A stretch of 64,000 nt of DNA from contig CAYWYR010000006.1 of assembly GCA_964462685.1 (NCBI GenBank), positions 1 to 64,000 on the forward strand, in the 5' to 3' direction. This document shows positions 41,876 through 51,270 of this stretch, one piece after another. Below the pieces are notes generated by a model. The model was not told where the DNA came from. It was given only the letters and a program-made list of their open reading frames with translations, and made no database searches. The number at the start of each line of letters is the position of its first letter. Within the stretch, counting starts at the first letter, position 1. The position numbers were made by a program, and so were the translations under genes. Source of the stretch: CAYWYR01 sp964462685. Lineage in GTDB: Bacteria; Bacteroidota; Ignavibacteria; Kapaibacteriales; UBA2268.

Positions 41876-43246
41876 TTACTCTGCAAAGAGGTCGTAGAAT
41901 TTTGCTGTTTTAGGTATTGTGATACTAAGGCCGGGAACGGCGTCATAAAGTTTATCCGCGAAGTTCTCCATCGCTGGTTCATCTCCGTGTACCAGAAACA
42001 CTTTGCTCGGCTTTGCTTTTTTTATGAAATCAATAAGCTTGGCAGGCTCGGCATGGGATGTAAGCCTAAAGTCTCCGATCTCGCAGAGTCTTTTTTCCTC
42101 GCGAGTCCCGAACTTGAATTTCTCGCCTTTTATGGAGTGGAGTAGTTGGTATCCTGGTTCTCTGTCGTCCTGATAGCCCATAAAGCCGATAAGATTATTC
42201 TTGCCCCTCAGAAACTCCAAGGCTATCTTGTATGATAGCGACCCTTCTTTTACCATACCGTTGGTAACAATGGTTATGCTTGGTTCTTTCAGTACATCCT
42301 TTGGCGAGAATTCTCTTCTTCCTATTTTTGTCAACGGGATATCACGAAGCTCAAACCCCGGCCTTGCAGCCCACTCGCTATAGCAGTTCCTATCGAATAC
42401 CTTGCTGATAGGGATGCTCATACCGCCTGTATAAATAGGCATTCTCGGTATCTGCCCTCGCCTCATCATAGCCCATATAAGTGTCAGCACTTCCTGGGTC
42501 TTGCCTGTGGAAAATGTTGGCAACAGCACGCTTCCGTTATTGGAAACGGACTTGTTTATCGCTTGGGCAAGTCGCTTTCTGATGGATGATAAAGGTTCAG
42601 GTTCGAAATCCGAACCGTTTGTGGTCTCGGTGATAATCGTATCGATATGGGTATCGGGTGGGGTAGCGGCGGAGGTAAAGAACTGCTTTTCAAACCTTAT
42701 GTCACCGGTATGAAATACTCTTTTACTGTTTTTACCGTTCTGTATATCAAGTAGTACAGACGCCGCACCCATTACATGTCCACTCGGGTAGAAAATAGCA
42801 TCAATATTATAGGCTACTTCCTGTTTTTCATGTAGGATTGCATCCTGTATAATCTGAGTTATCGTATCGATATATTCATCGTCATAGTACTTCAGGATAT
42901 CTGATTCAACTTCATGTTGCAGGTCTTTCTTTAAAAGCCTGGCATTGCTTTTCATGATTACTTCAAGAATCTCTCGAGTAGGCCTAGTTGCAAATATCTT
43001 GAGATGGGAGAAATGCTTCAGCAGGTAGGGTATTGCCCCTATATGGTCATTATGGCAGTGGGTGACAAGTAGCGATTCAGCTATTTCGTTCTTTACTCCA
43101 TCCAGTTCTGGGAATTTGGTGAAATCTCGTTTCTTTGGGTGCAGACCCGCGTCTATGAAAAGCCCTGTATCGGGTGTCTTTATAAATGTAGAGTTCGCCC
43201 CGATCTCTTCACATCCGCCGGCGAAGTATATTTGATGTTTCGTGAT
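41876..43246 (-). CDS. Metallo-beta-lactamase/beta-CASP nuclease with non-canonical start (456 aa)
   Basis: From the first ATG (42955) the protein would lack its N-terminal metal site. Reading the same open frame upstream gives YFAGGCEEIGANSTF and THCHNDHIGAIPYLLKHF, the required HxHxDH at residues 63-68. The rest follows: SGHVMGAASVLL, FHTGDIRFEKQ, TETTNGSD, STGKTQE, GYQDDREPG and VHGDEPAM. The full 456 residues match the usual length of beta-CASP RNases that process or degrade RNA. The frame has no ATG, GTG or TTG between the stop at 43250-43252 and 42955. I propose ATC at 43246, with ATA at 43231 as an alternative. Confidence 0.8.
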   Translation of the reverse strand: MTKHQIYFAGGCEEIGANSTFIKTPDTGLFIDAGLHPKKRDFTKFPELDGVKNEIAESLLVTHCHNDHIGAIPYLLKHFSHLKIFATRPTREILEVIMKSNARLLKKDLQHEVESDILKYYDDEYIDTITQIIQDAILHEKQEVAYNIDAIFYPSGHVMGAASVLLDIQNGKNSKRVFHTGDIRFEKQFFTSAATPPDTHIDTIITETTNGSDFEPEPLSSIRKRLAQAINKSVSNNGSVLLPTFSTGKTQEVLTLIWAMMRRGQIPRMPIYTGGMSIPISKVFDRNCYSEWAARPGFELRDIPLTKIGRREFSPKDVLKEPSITIVTNGMVKEGSLSYKIALEFLRGKNNLIGFMGYQDDREPGYQLLHSIKGEKFKFGTREEKRLCEIGDFRLTSHAEPAKLIDFIKKAKPSKVFLVHGDEPAMENFADKLYDAVPGLSITIPKTAKFYDLFAE

Positions 43247-43253
43247 AGTCTAT

Positions 43254-43925
43254 TCAGAGTTTTAGCAGTGTCTTGATCTTTAATACTATTTGACCGATGA
43301 AAGTGTATAATTCGTTTATATCAGAGGAATGTTCGGATACTTTCCGCGAATTATTAAAGATATAATCGTGTTTATCTTTTATAGGTAGAAGATATTCTTT
43401 GTAAGTCTGATATATATGATTCTCGAATTTATAATCAACATCAGCTTTATCATATCCTCTTTCAATTGTGTCTCTCTTCAATCTTCTGGCATATTGTATT
43501 TCGGGATCAACATCTAGGAAAACTGAGATGTCTGAAATTATCTTAGTGTATTCATGAAATGTATAAATGCCTTCAGCTATAATTATAGGATTGGGATTGA
43601 TAAGCTCAAATTCTTTATTATTACTTCTTTTGGTGGGATTATTATAGTTATAAACTTCTTGCTTTAGGGTTTCCCCTGATAATAGTCTTTTCAGATCAGC
43701 TGTATAGCTGAATAGGTCAAGTGATTCGGGAAGGTCAAAATTTGGCTCGTTATTTTCGTCTCTGGGCTGATTGCCGATAGGTTTATAATAATTATCTTGC
43801 TTGAAAACCGTTACACCGATGTCAAGATCTTCGGTTATCTTACGACATAGGATTTTCGAGAAGAAACTTTTACCTGAAGCGGTAGGCCCTGTAACAGATA
43901 TCAGAAATGATTGTTGGATAACTAT
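43254..43925 (-). CDS. Uridine-kinase-like P-loop kinase with non-canonical start (about 223 aa)
   Basis: The frame is open from 43946 to the TGA at 43254-43256. It contains Walker A GPTASGKSFFSK, then FKQDNYYKPIGNQPRDENN (the udk-type QDxYY motif), and EGIYTFHEYTKII. These mark a uridine kinase/phosphoribulokinase-type P-loop enzyme, which would phosphorylate a nucleoside or sugar alcohol. No ATG, GTG or TTG precedes the P-loop in the frame; the only one is a TTG at 43481, deep inside. I place the start at ATA 43925 (VIQQSFLISVTGP), with CTG at 43904 as an alternative. Its end is 7 bp from the beta-CASP gene start, so the two form an operon. Confidence 0.7.
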   Translation of the reverse strand: MVIQQSFLISVTGPTASGKSFFSKILCRKITEDLDIGVTVFKQDNYYKPIGNQPRDENNEPNFDLPESLDLFSYTADLKRLLSGETLKQEVYNYNNPTKRSNNKEFELINPNPIIIAEGIYTFHEYTKIISDISVFLDVDPEIQYARRLKRDTIERGYDKADVDYKFENHIYQTYKEYLLPIKDKHDYIFNNSRKVSEHSSDINELYTFIGQIVLKIKTLLKL

Positions 43926-43971
43926 ACCGTACTTTAATGTTTTAGCTCACTTACAAAAATAAGGTTTCGTT

Positions 43972-45705
43972 ATAAATCTACTAAGAAACATATTCATTCT
44001 TTCGATTACACTTCTACTATCTATTCAGTTTTATGATCTTGAAGCACAGGACTCTATTGTTCATAATGATGATTCGATTGCTATAAATTATTGGGTATTC
44101 AATAAACAGGATAATGGTAACTCAGCAAAAAGTACTACTGATAAAGGGGAGAACAGAAGAGCTGGTAAGGAGCAGATAGCGCCGGGTGCACAATCTAATA
44201 GGCTTAAAACTAATCAGGATAATGATGGATCTATAGTGACGCAGTATCAACCGTCAATACTGCCGAAGCCTACGCCTTTGCAAGATCTTGAAAGTGACCT
44301 TGCACTTATCACCGATAGCCCGGATTTAACAAACGCCCACATCGGGATATCGATTATTGATATAAAAACTAAGAAAGAGATATATAGTTATAATCACTTG
44401 AAAAACTTTATACCTGCATCGGTAAACAAGCTACTGGTAACAGGTGCGGCTCTCGAACTGCTCGGCCCGGATTACGCCTATAATACGGACTTGTATCTCT
44501 CAGGGGATATATCTCTGGACGGTAGATTTATCGGTGATGTTATTGTCAGGGGCAGTGGCGATCCCACTATTTCCAAGTCGTTCTATGATGATCCCAGTGT
44601 TATACTGGATGATTGGATACAGCAGTTAAAGCTTCTCGGTATCGAAAGCATAAGCGGTAACCTGATCGGTGACGACAGCTATTTCGATAGTGATTATTAT
44701 GCTGTAGGGTGGGATTATATGGACTTGAAAGAACCTTTTGCCGCTCAGGTAAACGCTATATCCATTTATGAGAACAAAGTAGATATCAATATCTTGCCAC
44801 AGGATAGTATAGGTTCTTTGCCGCTATATACATTATATCCGGATAGTGATTATCTGGAAGTTGAGAACTACCTTAATACAGTAGGCCCCAGCGAGAAAAG
44901 CTATGTTACGCTGTTCACCGAGCCGCAGAATAATATTGTTGCACTTTACGGAAATGTTTATACCTACGACCGTACCGATCCTATCGAAAAGGAGATATCT
45001 ATTTCAAACCCTACTATGTTTTTCCTCGACCTGATGAGGGACAGAATGGAAGAATATGATATGGATATAACCGGAGAGCTAATCGATAGTGATGATCTGG
45101 GGCAGGAAATAGATTATAGTAACGCAACTGCAATAAATGGATGGAAATCACCACCCATTAAAGACATTATCAAAGAGATCAACAGATCATCCAATAATCT
45201 AGTCGCTGAAATGCTCTTAAAAACCATAGCAAGGGAAAAATCCGGCGTTGGCTCATTTGAAAACGGTACCGAGGTTATCTCTAACTATTTGGTGAATAAG
45301 GGTATTAACCCATCGATGATCTTGATAAAAGACGGTTCAGGACTTTCTCGAAATAACCTCATATCCCCACAAGCTATAGCTAGGTATTTGGTATCTATGT
45401 ATGCTTCCAAACATCGTTTTGCTTTCCTTGAGTCACTGGCCCGGCCTGGCGACCCTGGTACATTGATGAAAAGACTTGTCGGCACAGAAGCACAGAACAG
45501 AGTATTTGCCAAAACCGGCAGCATGAGCAACGTATCTACAATCGCAGGCTATACAAAAGCAAATAATGGTAAAGATTATGCTTTTGCGATTATGATGAAT
45601 AACTTTACTGTTCCCATCAATGTAATGAGAAATATTCAGGATCTGATAATAATGAGGTTAACTAGCCTTAATAGCGAACCAAAAGTTGATCAACAAAAAA
45701 AATAA
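43972..45705 (+). CDS. D-alanyl-D-alanine carboxypeptidase/endopeptidase, PBP4 type (about 577 aa)
   Basis: The penicillin-binding protein 4 (peptidase S13) motifs are all present: SxxK in PASVNKLLVTG, SxN in RSSNNLVAEML, and KTG in VFAKTGSMS. PBP4 trims and cuts peptidoglycan cross-links in the periplasm. From the first GTG (44236) it would have no signal peptide. The open frame upstream gives a clear one, NLLRNIFILSITLLLSI, ending near FYDLEAQ. This needs an ATA start at 43972; no ATG/GTG/TTG occurs between the stop at 43960-43962 and 44236. It diverges from the kinase gene with 46 bp between the two proposed starts. Confidence 0.8.
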   Translation: MNLLRNIFILSITLLLSIQFYDLEAQDSIVHNDDSIAINYWVFNKQDNGNSAKSTTDKGENRRAGKEQIAPGAQSNRLKTNQDNDGSIVTQYQPSILPKPTPLQDLESDLALITDSPDLTNAHIGISIIDIKTKKEIYSYNHLKNFIPASVNKLLVTGAALELLGPDYAYNTDLYLSGDISLDGRFIGDVIVRGSGDPTISKSFYDDPSVILDDWIQQLKLLGIESISGNLIGDDSYFDSDYYAVGWDYMDLKEPFAAQVNAISIYENKVDINILPQDSIGSLPLYTLYPDSDYLEVENYLNTVGPSEKSYVTLFTEPQNNIVALYGNVYTYDRTDPIEKEISISNPTMFFLDLMRDRMEEYDMDITGELIDSDDLGQEIDYSNATAINGWKSPPIKDIIKEINRSSNNLVAEMLLKTIAREKSGVGSFENGTEVISNYLVNKGINPSMILIKDGSGLSRNNLISPQAIARYLVSMYASKHRFAFLESLARPGDPGTLMKRLVGTEAQNRVFAKTGSMSNVSTIAGYTKANNGKDYAFAIMMNNFTVPINVMRNIQDLIIMRLTSLNSEPKVDQQKK

Positions 45706-45725
45706 AGTTTTATTATTCTTGAGTT

Positions 45726-47714
45726 TTATTGTTCGTCAGTACTGTCTTCTGTGATCTCATTTTGTTCTAAAAATGTAAGAGCTGCCCTGATATTATCTAC
45801 CATTATCCTATCTGAGACAATTCCGTCATATCTGAACCTGGTATGTCCTTCCTTATCGATTACTATAGTTGTCGGCATACCTGTAACATCAAACTTCTGC
45901 GGGATAATATCGGTTTCATCAACCAAAAGGGGGAATCCAAACCGTTTGTCTTCAAGTATAGTAGCCGCGGCTTTTTTCTTGTCTTTTTCCTTTTCCCAGG
46001 AAGATATAGCATAAAACAGGATATCTGGGTCTTCCCTGTAATAGCTATCGAGTGCAGATAGCGATTCTACTGTTTCTTCGCATGGCATACACCAACTGGA
46101 AATAAATGATATAACGACTGTTTTCCCCTCCCAGTCATCAGTATCTACATACATACCGTCCAGTGTGGAGAAAATAGCCGATGGGCTATCATGCATTATA
46201 TCAAAATAAGCCATTTCGGATACTTTATCTACAAAGCCTTCTTCTCTTAGTTTATCTACTTTCCTATCAACAAAATCGGCAGCATCTGGATTTTTACTGA
46301 TCAGGTACTCTTTGTAAAAATCTTTTACCCTATCGGTATCAGCATTATGCTTTATGGCTTTTGCGGCGTATTCACCTGCTTTATCCAGATCACCCAGATT
46401 CTTGTTGGTTAGTACGAGCTGCTGCCACAGAGGGGCAGGTAGTGATTCTTCACCGATATAATTAGCGCTAGTTTCATAGTATTCCAAAGCCGTCTCATCT
46501 TCCCCGATAGTATAGTGGAAATCACCATAGGATATCAATAGGGTGGAATGCATTTTTTCGCTGTAACGCATACCTTCGGCCGATGACATACTCCTGGGTT
46601 TGTTAAGCTTTACCTGAACAATCTGGTCTTCGATTTGAATGCCTCTGGCCATAGCAAGTACAGACTTGGCTGAATCGATCTTAGCGGACATAGAATCCTG
46701 AGGCATGAAGTTTTTATCTGTAACCATGGCGGTGGCGACATCTACCCACACCTGCGAGGGTATTTCATCGTAAGACTTCAGTTTTCTGATTAGCTGCGAG
46801 TAATCACCGTTATCTACATAAACAGAGTTTATAGCAGCATAAACCGCGGCTGCTTTTTCTGATTTGCCAAAAGCTTTGAGATATTGGTCAGAAATATCGG
46901 TGAAAGCGGTTTTTGATTGCGCCTTTCTCAGTTGTTCAAGTAAAAACTCTTCCGCCAAGGGTGAACGCGGATTCTTTAATACAAAATCTTTTTCGAGAGC
47001 TATCGCTTTGTCAGCTTCACCGATGATATTATAAACTCTGGAATATGCCCTCACGGTATTTTCATTCGAAAGATCGGGCTTTGATGTTTTGATTAAGGCC
47101 TCCATCTCACTTTTGAATTTATCGTAGGAAAGTTTTCGAGTATCGAGCATAAGGCTCTTCAAAGCTATCCGGTTTAGATAATTGTTCAGATAAAGCTTTT
47201 TTTCCTCTGCATAGCTATCCATAGCCATGCGTAGGTTCTTGTATTTTTCTGGGTTGGCACCTAAAAGTGATAGGCCCTGATAATAGTTCGCATTCCTTTC
47301 AGGTAATCCATCTTCATTGTAAGCTATTATCTGCCAGAAATCGCCATTATTTATATCATCCCGATGATCTGGTTGGCTTGGGAAAACTACTTTTAGGTCG
47401 GCAAATGCCTCGTTTTCAGCTAACACGAATTTCGTTCTGTATGAAATCGAATCAAGAGAATCCAGAGTAACGGAATATGCTTTCGGTTGGCCTGGCTCGC
47501 CGTCATAAGCCTGTAATACAAGATAAGGCCCGAAACCCTCTTCCTTCGCCTCCCGTGCTAAGTCCGCATAGCGGGTATCTGGGAAATAAGTAATTGTAAG
47601 CGTATCTCCATAAGAAGGTTTTTCAGGTTCTATCGTCATATCCGATGCTTCGGCTAAAGTATGGACAAGGGCTATTACGATAATAGCTAAAGTATTTTTT
47701 GATATCATAATCAT
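45726..47714 (-). CDS. Periplasmic thioredoxin-fold protein with TPR-like middle (662 aa)
   Basis: Start could be residue 3 (ATG 47708), since MISKNTLAIIVIALVHTLAEA forms the signal peptide. Residues about 25-120 look like a beta domain. Helical TPR-like repeats run through about 170-480. The C-terminal domain (about 505-650) is a TlpA/ResA-type thioredoxin with WCMPCEE as the CxxC active site and GMPTTIVIDKEG as the cis-Pro loop. It likely reduces disulfides or thiols of envelope proteins. It converges with dacB, 20 bp away. Confidence 0.82.
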   Translation of the reverse strand: MIMISKNTLAIIVIALVHTLAEASDMTIEPEKPSYGDTLTITYFPDTRYADLAREAKEEGFGPYLVLQAYDGEPGQPKAYSVTLDSLDSISYRTKFVLAENEAFADLKVVFPSQPDHRDDINNGDFWQIIAYNEDGLPERNANYYQGLSLLGANPEKYKNLRMAMDSYAEEKKLYLNNYLNRIALKSLMLDTRKLSYDKFKSEMEALIKTSKPDLSNENTVRAYSRVYNIIGEADKAIALEKDFVLKNPRSPLAEEFLLEQLRKAQSKTAFTDISDQYLKAFGKSEKAAAVYAAINSVYVDNGDYSQLIRKLKSYDEIPSQVWVDVATAMVTDKNFMPQDSMSAKIDSAKSVLAMARGIQIEDQIVQVKLNKPRSMSSAEGMRYSEKMHSTLLISYGDFHYTIGEDETALEYYETSANYIGEESLPAPLWQQLVLTNKNLGDLDKAGEYAAKAIKHNADTDRVKDFYKEYLISKNPDAADFVDRKVDKLREEGFVDKVSEMAYFDIMHDSPSAIFSTLDGMYVDTDDWEGKTVVISFISSWCMPCEETVESLSALDSYYREDPDILFYAISSWEKEKDKKKAAATILEDKRFGFPLLVDETDIIPQKFDVTGMPTTIVIDKEGHTRFRYDGIVSDRIMVDNIRAALTFLEQNEITEDSTDEQ

Positions 47715-47805
47715 ATCTAATTAGTTGTCATTATCTTATATAAAGACGGACTGGAAAGTATTGTGTTCCGAAAGTCGGTACTGTTTAGCTGACGGCTCGT
47801 TTTTA

Positions 47806-47833
47806 TTGATAATTTACCAATTCTTTACTTTTG
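47806..47833 (+). promoter_or_regulatory. Bacteroidota-type promoter for the acidic TPR gene
   Basis: TTG at 47806-47808, a 17-bp spacer, TACTTTTG at 47826-47833. It lies 55 bp before the ATG at 47889. Confidence 0.5.
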
Positions 47834-47888
47834 TTGTAGAATAAACTATTTTAGCCAAAGCATAAAACTAATTACACAAAGAAACAGT

Positions 47889-49613
47889 ATGTCTGTCGGT
47901 ATTGATTTTCCAGTAAAAGCCGAAAAACTCATTACAACCGGGGAGCTTGAAGAAGCTCTCGAGCTATGTAAGGCCGGGGTAGAGAAATTTCCTGATTATA
48001 GTTTGGGGAAAGTAATGCTCGCCAAAGTCCAGAATCTGATGGGCGATACTGGTGGGGCCGAGAATACTGCGTCCGAAATAGCATATTCCAAAGCTGCCAA
48101 AAAAGTTATCCAGCCGATTCCGGAGAAAATAGTTGAGTCAGAAACAGAGGGCGATATCGTTGATGAGGTTTCAGATGACGAACTTCAAGATTCAGATTCT
48201 GATGGTAATGAGACTTCCTCAAATAAACTTTCTCCTTTTGAAGATAACGATAGTTTCTCTCTTGATTTAGATTTAAATGATGATTTAGAGGAACCAGCAC
48301 CTGAATCAGTTGATTATGATAGTAAGCAGGATATAGAGCAGAAAGAAGATGAATGGGCGGATATAGACCTATTTGATGAAGCTTCACAAGACAATTATGA
48401 AATTAGTTCATCTGATGAATATAGTGATCTAGATTCTACCGATAGTCTGATGAGTATGGAAGATATCGATAATAGTTTAGATGATAATGTTGATACAATA
48501 GCCGAAGACATTAATGAAGAATCCATAGATGTCCCTACAGATGACCCTACAGAAGTATCTGGCATAGAACCGATAGAAACATCTGGAAACACAGATCAAT
48601 CTGATTTAATCGATAATAATGATAATAAGTCAATAGCTTTAGATAGAAAATTCGATTACAGAGATAAGGATTTGATCGTAGGTCTGGACAGTTATCACAA
48701 TCTTACTGAGCAGATAGAGGCATTGGAAGATGATGAGAATGATTCATTCGATGATATAGCTATGGAATTAAATGATAATAACGGTTCAGAGGATTATGAA
48801 AAAGATTCAGAGCTGAGTGATACAAATGATATTGCTGCAGATGATGTAGAATCTGAAACAACAGATAACCTTGAGCATTTGGATTCTGATTTCCATTCAG
48901 AGAAGATCCCCGCTTCGGATTCAATCCCAGATTCTGCTATAGCGGCTGAAAAAGAAGATGCTCTACAAAATGATAAAACAGATTCAAAAACTGATTCAAT
49001 CACTGACGGAAGCGGATCACATAACAAAACAGAACCCTACTGGGAAAATCTTACCCGGGATATCCAAAACGCGTTATCGAGCAGTAACGACAATACTATA
49101 AAATGGTATGAGTTAGAATTAGAGATTACCCAAGCTTTGGAAAAGCCAAAAGAATACACAACAGATTCAGTCGCATACGAAATCTCTGAAGAAGACGAAT
49201 CTGAATCTGAAGAGATCAAACAAATATCGGCAAATGAACAAGATGTTACCGATTATATTGATGATACTGAGGCGCAGAACATAGATTCCAAATCTGATAA
49301 TGATGTGATTACTAAGGATCTGGTAAAAGCCATTAAAGGCGGGGACTATAGTGTATCGGGTATAAAAGACATGATGAACTCTTTATCCACTCAATCAGAA
49401 TTGGATAGCGAACATGGCGAAATCTACCCTGAAAGTATGGAAATGACCGAGACTATTGCTGAGATTCTTCTAGAGCAGGAAGCATTTCCCCAGGCATACA
49501 ATGCCTTTAAAGCATTGGCGGAGATACACCCGGATAAGGCGGAAAAATATTTAGATTCAGCAGGTGAAGTCAAGCAGCAAGCCGAGTCAAAAAATATAAT
49601 TTTAGAACAATGA
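47889..49613 (+). CDS. Highly acidic TPR-flanked protein of unknown function (574 aa)
   Basis: The ends look folded: an N-terminal TPR-like hairpin (about 5-60: AEKLITTGELEEALELCKAG) and a C-terminal one (about 520-565: YNAFKALAEIHPDKAEKYLD). The middle, about 85-480, is dominated by Asp, Glu, Ser and Asn with almost no hydrophobic runs, and so is predicted to be disordered and very acidic. No signal peptide, so cytoplasmic. I do not know the family. It might be a scaffold, a nucleic-acid mimic or a buffer of basic partners. It converges with fbp, 7 bp apart. Confidence 0.6.
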   Translation: MSVGIDFPVKAEKLITTGELEEALELCKAGVEKFPDYSLGKVMLAKVQNLMGDTGGAENTASEIAYSKAAKKVIQPIPEKIVESETEGDIVDEVSDDELQDSDSDGNETSSNKLSPFEDNDSFSLDLDLNDDLEEPAPESVDYDSKQDIEQKEDEWADIDLFDEASQDNYEISSSDEYSDLDSTDSLMSMEDIDNSLDDNVDTIAEDINEESIDVPTDDPTEVSGIEPIETSGNTDQSDLIDNNDNKSIALDRKFDYRDKDLIVGLDSYHNLTEQIEALEDDENDSFDDIAMELNDNNGSEDYEKDSELSDTNDIAADDVESETTDNLEHLDSDFHSEKIPASDSIPDSAIAAEKEDALQNDKTDSKTDSITDGSGSHNKTEPYWENLTRDIQNALSSSNDNTIKWYELELEITQALEKPKEYTTDSVAYEISEEDESESEEIKQISANEQDVTDYIDDTEAQNIDSKSDNDVITKDLVKAIKGGDYSVSGIKDMMNSLSTQSELDSEHGEIYPESMEMTETIAEILLEQEAFPQAYNAFKALAEIHPDKAEKYLDSAGEVKQQAESKNIILEQ

Positions 49614-49620
49614 TTGATTA

Positions 49621-50664
49621 CTATTTATTCTTCTTATCGAGTTGGTACGGGTGAGTTCCTTCAATAAATGCATGTGCTTCTTTAACATCTTCTTTAGAGC
49701 CTAGATATAGAGGCACCCTGGAGTGAATGCCTTCGGGTTTGATATCCATGATTCTGGTATTCCCGTCCGTTGCCATACCGCCTGCCTGTTCCACAATAAA
49801 AGCCAAGGGGTTACACTCATAAACTATCCTGAGCTTTCCGTTCGGCTTATCTGAGTAAGCTGGGTACATAAAGATCCCCCCGTAAAGAAGAGTCCTGTGC
49901 ACGTCGGCTACACCAGTAGCGATATATCTTAACGAATGGATTTTCTCTTTATATATGTTAGGTGTTTTAAGATATTCAAGGTACTGCTGCATATTCTCTG
50001 AAAGATTAAGACTATTACCCTCGTTAATTGAATAGTAATATCCTCTTTCAGGGATTTCTACGCCTTCGTTTGTCAGTATAAACTCGCCTATTGTGGGATC
50101 GTAGGTGAACATATTGACACCATTGCCAGTGGTATATACAAACTGCGTAGATGATCCATAGACTGCATATCCCGCAGCTACCAGCTCCCTTCCGCACTGG
50201 GTAACATCATCATCTGTACAAGGATCCTCTGTCTCCAGATCTATTCTTTTGTAAAGACCCCAAATAGTGCCAATGGTTACGTTTACATCGATATTCGAAC
50301 TACCGTCCAAAGGGTCAAATACAAGAACATATTTACCTTTTTCGAACTTATCAGGTATGTGGAAAATCTGTTCTTCTTCTTCGGAAGCAATTACGGCAAG
50401 GTGGCCGCCATGATCCATTGTTCGCTTTATTGTCTCATTGGCATACACATCAAGCTTTTTTACTTGCTCCCCATGGACGTTTTCCTCTTCGGTTAGGCCG
50501 AGTATATCGTTGAGGCCAGCTCTCCTAACCTCTCTGGAAATCATCCTAACAGCAAGGGTAAGATCATGCATAAGTGCTGTGAACTTACCCGTGGATCTTG
50601 GATATTTAAGTTCCTGTTCGGAAATATGGGCGTCTAAAGTGGTTATTCGGGTAGTTTTGAACAT
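49621..50664 (-). CDS. Fructose-1,6-bisphosphatase class 1 (347 aa)
   Basis: Removes the 1-phosphate of fructose-1,6-bisphosphate in gluconeogenesis. The class 1 metal-binding signature is FDPLDGSSNIDVNVTIGTIW (about residues 118-137). EEEEQIFHIPD, YSINEGNS and GKLRIVYECNPLAFIVEQ are further conserved blocks. Length matches the family. With pgk and glgP it places several central carbon enzymes in this window, although they are not in one operon. Confidence 0.96.
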   Translation of the reverse strand: MFKTTRITTLDAHISEQELKYPRSTGKFTALMHDLTLAVRMISREVRRAGLNDILGLTEEENVHGEQVKKLDVYANETIKRTMDHGGHLAVIASEEEEQIFHIPDKFEKGKYVLVFDPLDGSSNIDVNVTIGTIWGLYKRIDLETEDPCTDDDVTQCGRELVAAGYAVYGSSTQFVYTTGNGVNMFTYDPTIGEFILTNEGVEIPERGYYYSINEGNSLNLSENMQQYLEYLKTPNIYKEKIHSLRYIATGVADVHRTLLYGGIFMYPAYSDKPNGKLRIVYECNPLAFIVEQAGGMATDGNTRIMDIKPEGIHSRVPLYLGSKEDVKEAHAFIEGTHPYQLDKKNK

Positions 50665-50725
50665 TCGTTTTCAGCAGATTTGAAACTGGTACATCAACAA
50701 AGATACAAAAGCACCCGCTAAATGG

Positions 50726-51169
50726 CTATCCCTGATTGTTTCTGACAACATATACCGGGCATTCAGCTTTTCTTAATACTTTCTCAGTTGTGGATCCAAA
50801 CAGAAAGCGTTCCAGCCCGCCCGAGCCGTGAGTATTGATAAAAATAAGGTCAGCGTTTTTCTCTTTGGCGAAGTCTATGATCTCAGTACTCGGTTTGCCG
50901 TATCTAAGTACTGTCTCACATTCGCACTCTTTTTCTACGGTGGCTTTAAGATCATCCAATTTGTTTTGAGAAGCTTTTTTTACCTGTTCTTGTATATCGG
51001 TAATCGGGGCGTGTCCCATTTCCATTCCAACAGGGTATGCAGTTGGCTGCATAACATGAATTATACTTAGATGTGCGTTGTTTCTTTTAGCGAAATCTAT
51101 AGCATGCTTAAGTGCGTAAGCACATCCATCCGAAAAATCCGTTGGTGCGACATATACTGGTTTACTCAT
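50726..51169 (-). CDS. Universal stress protein family (147 aa)
   Basis: UspA-like Rossmann fold. It opens YVAPTDFSDGCAYALKHAIDFA, and the ATP-binding tail motif reads INTHGSGGLERFLFGSTTEK (G2xG9xG(S/T)-type), so nucleotide binding is likely. The linked residues CPVYVVR close the domain. Located just upstream of fbp on the same strand with a 61-bp gap, so it may share a transcript. Its partner stress is unknown. Confidence 0.9.
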   Translation of the reverse strand: MSKPVYVAPTDFSDGCAYALKHAIDFAKRNNAHLSIIHVMQPTAYPVGMEMGHAPITDIQEQVKKASQNKLDDLKATVEKECECETVLRYGKPSTEIIDFAKEKNADLIFINTHGSGGLERFLFGSTTEKVLRKAECPVYVVRNNQG

Positions 51170-51270
51170 CTATTTCGATATCCTTGTATTTGTGATTAAT
51201 GATAATCTTAATATATTAATCTTATTTGTTAAATAGCAAATATTTAAGGAACAGTGTAACCATAGGGTGG

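Noticed and set aside
42900..42955. beta-CASP gene starting at ATG 42955
   Set aside because: That start would leave out the HCHNDH metal site, which is intact in the upstream continuation of the frame.
43254..43481. 75-aa gene starting at TTG 43481
   Set aside because: It is only the C-terminal part of the kinase; the P-loop and QDNYY motif lie in the same open frame upstream.
48106..49219. Minus-strand Ser-rich frames opposite the acidic protein
   Set aside because: They mirror the Asp/Ser codons of the real gene and carry no signal of their own.
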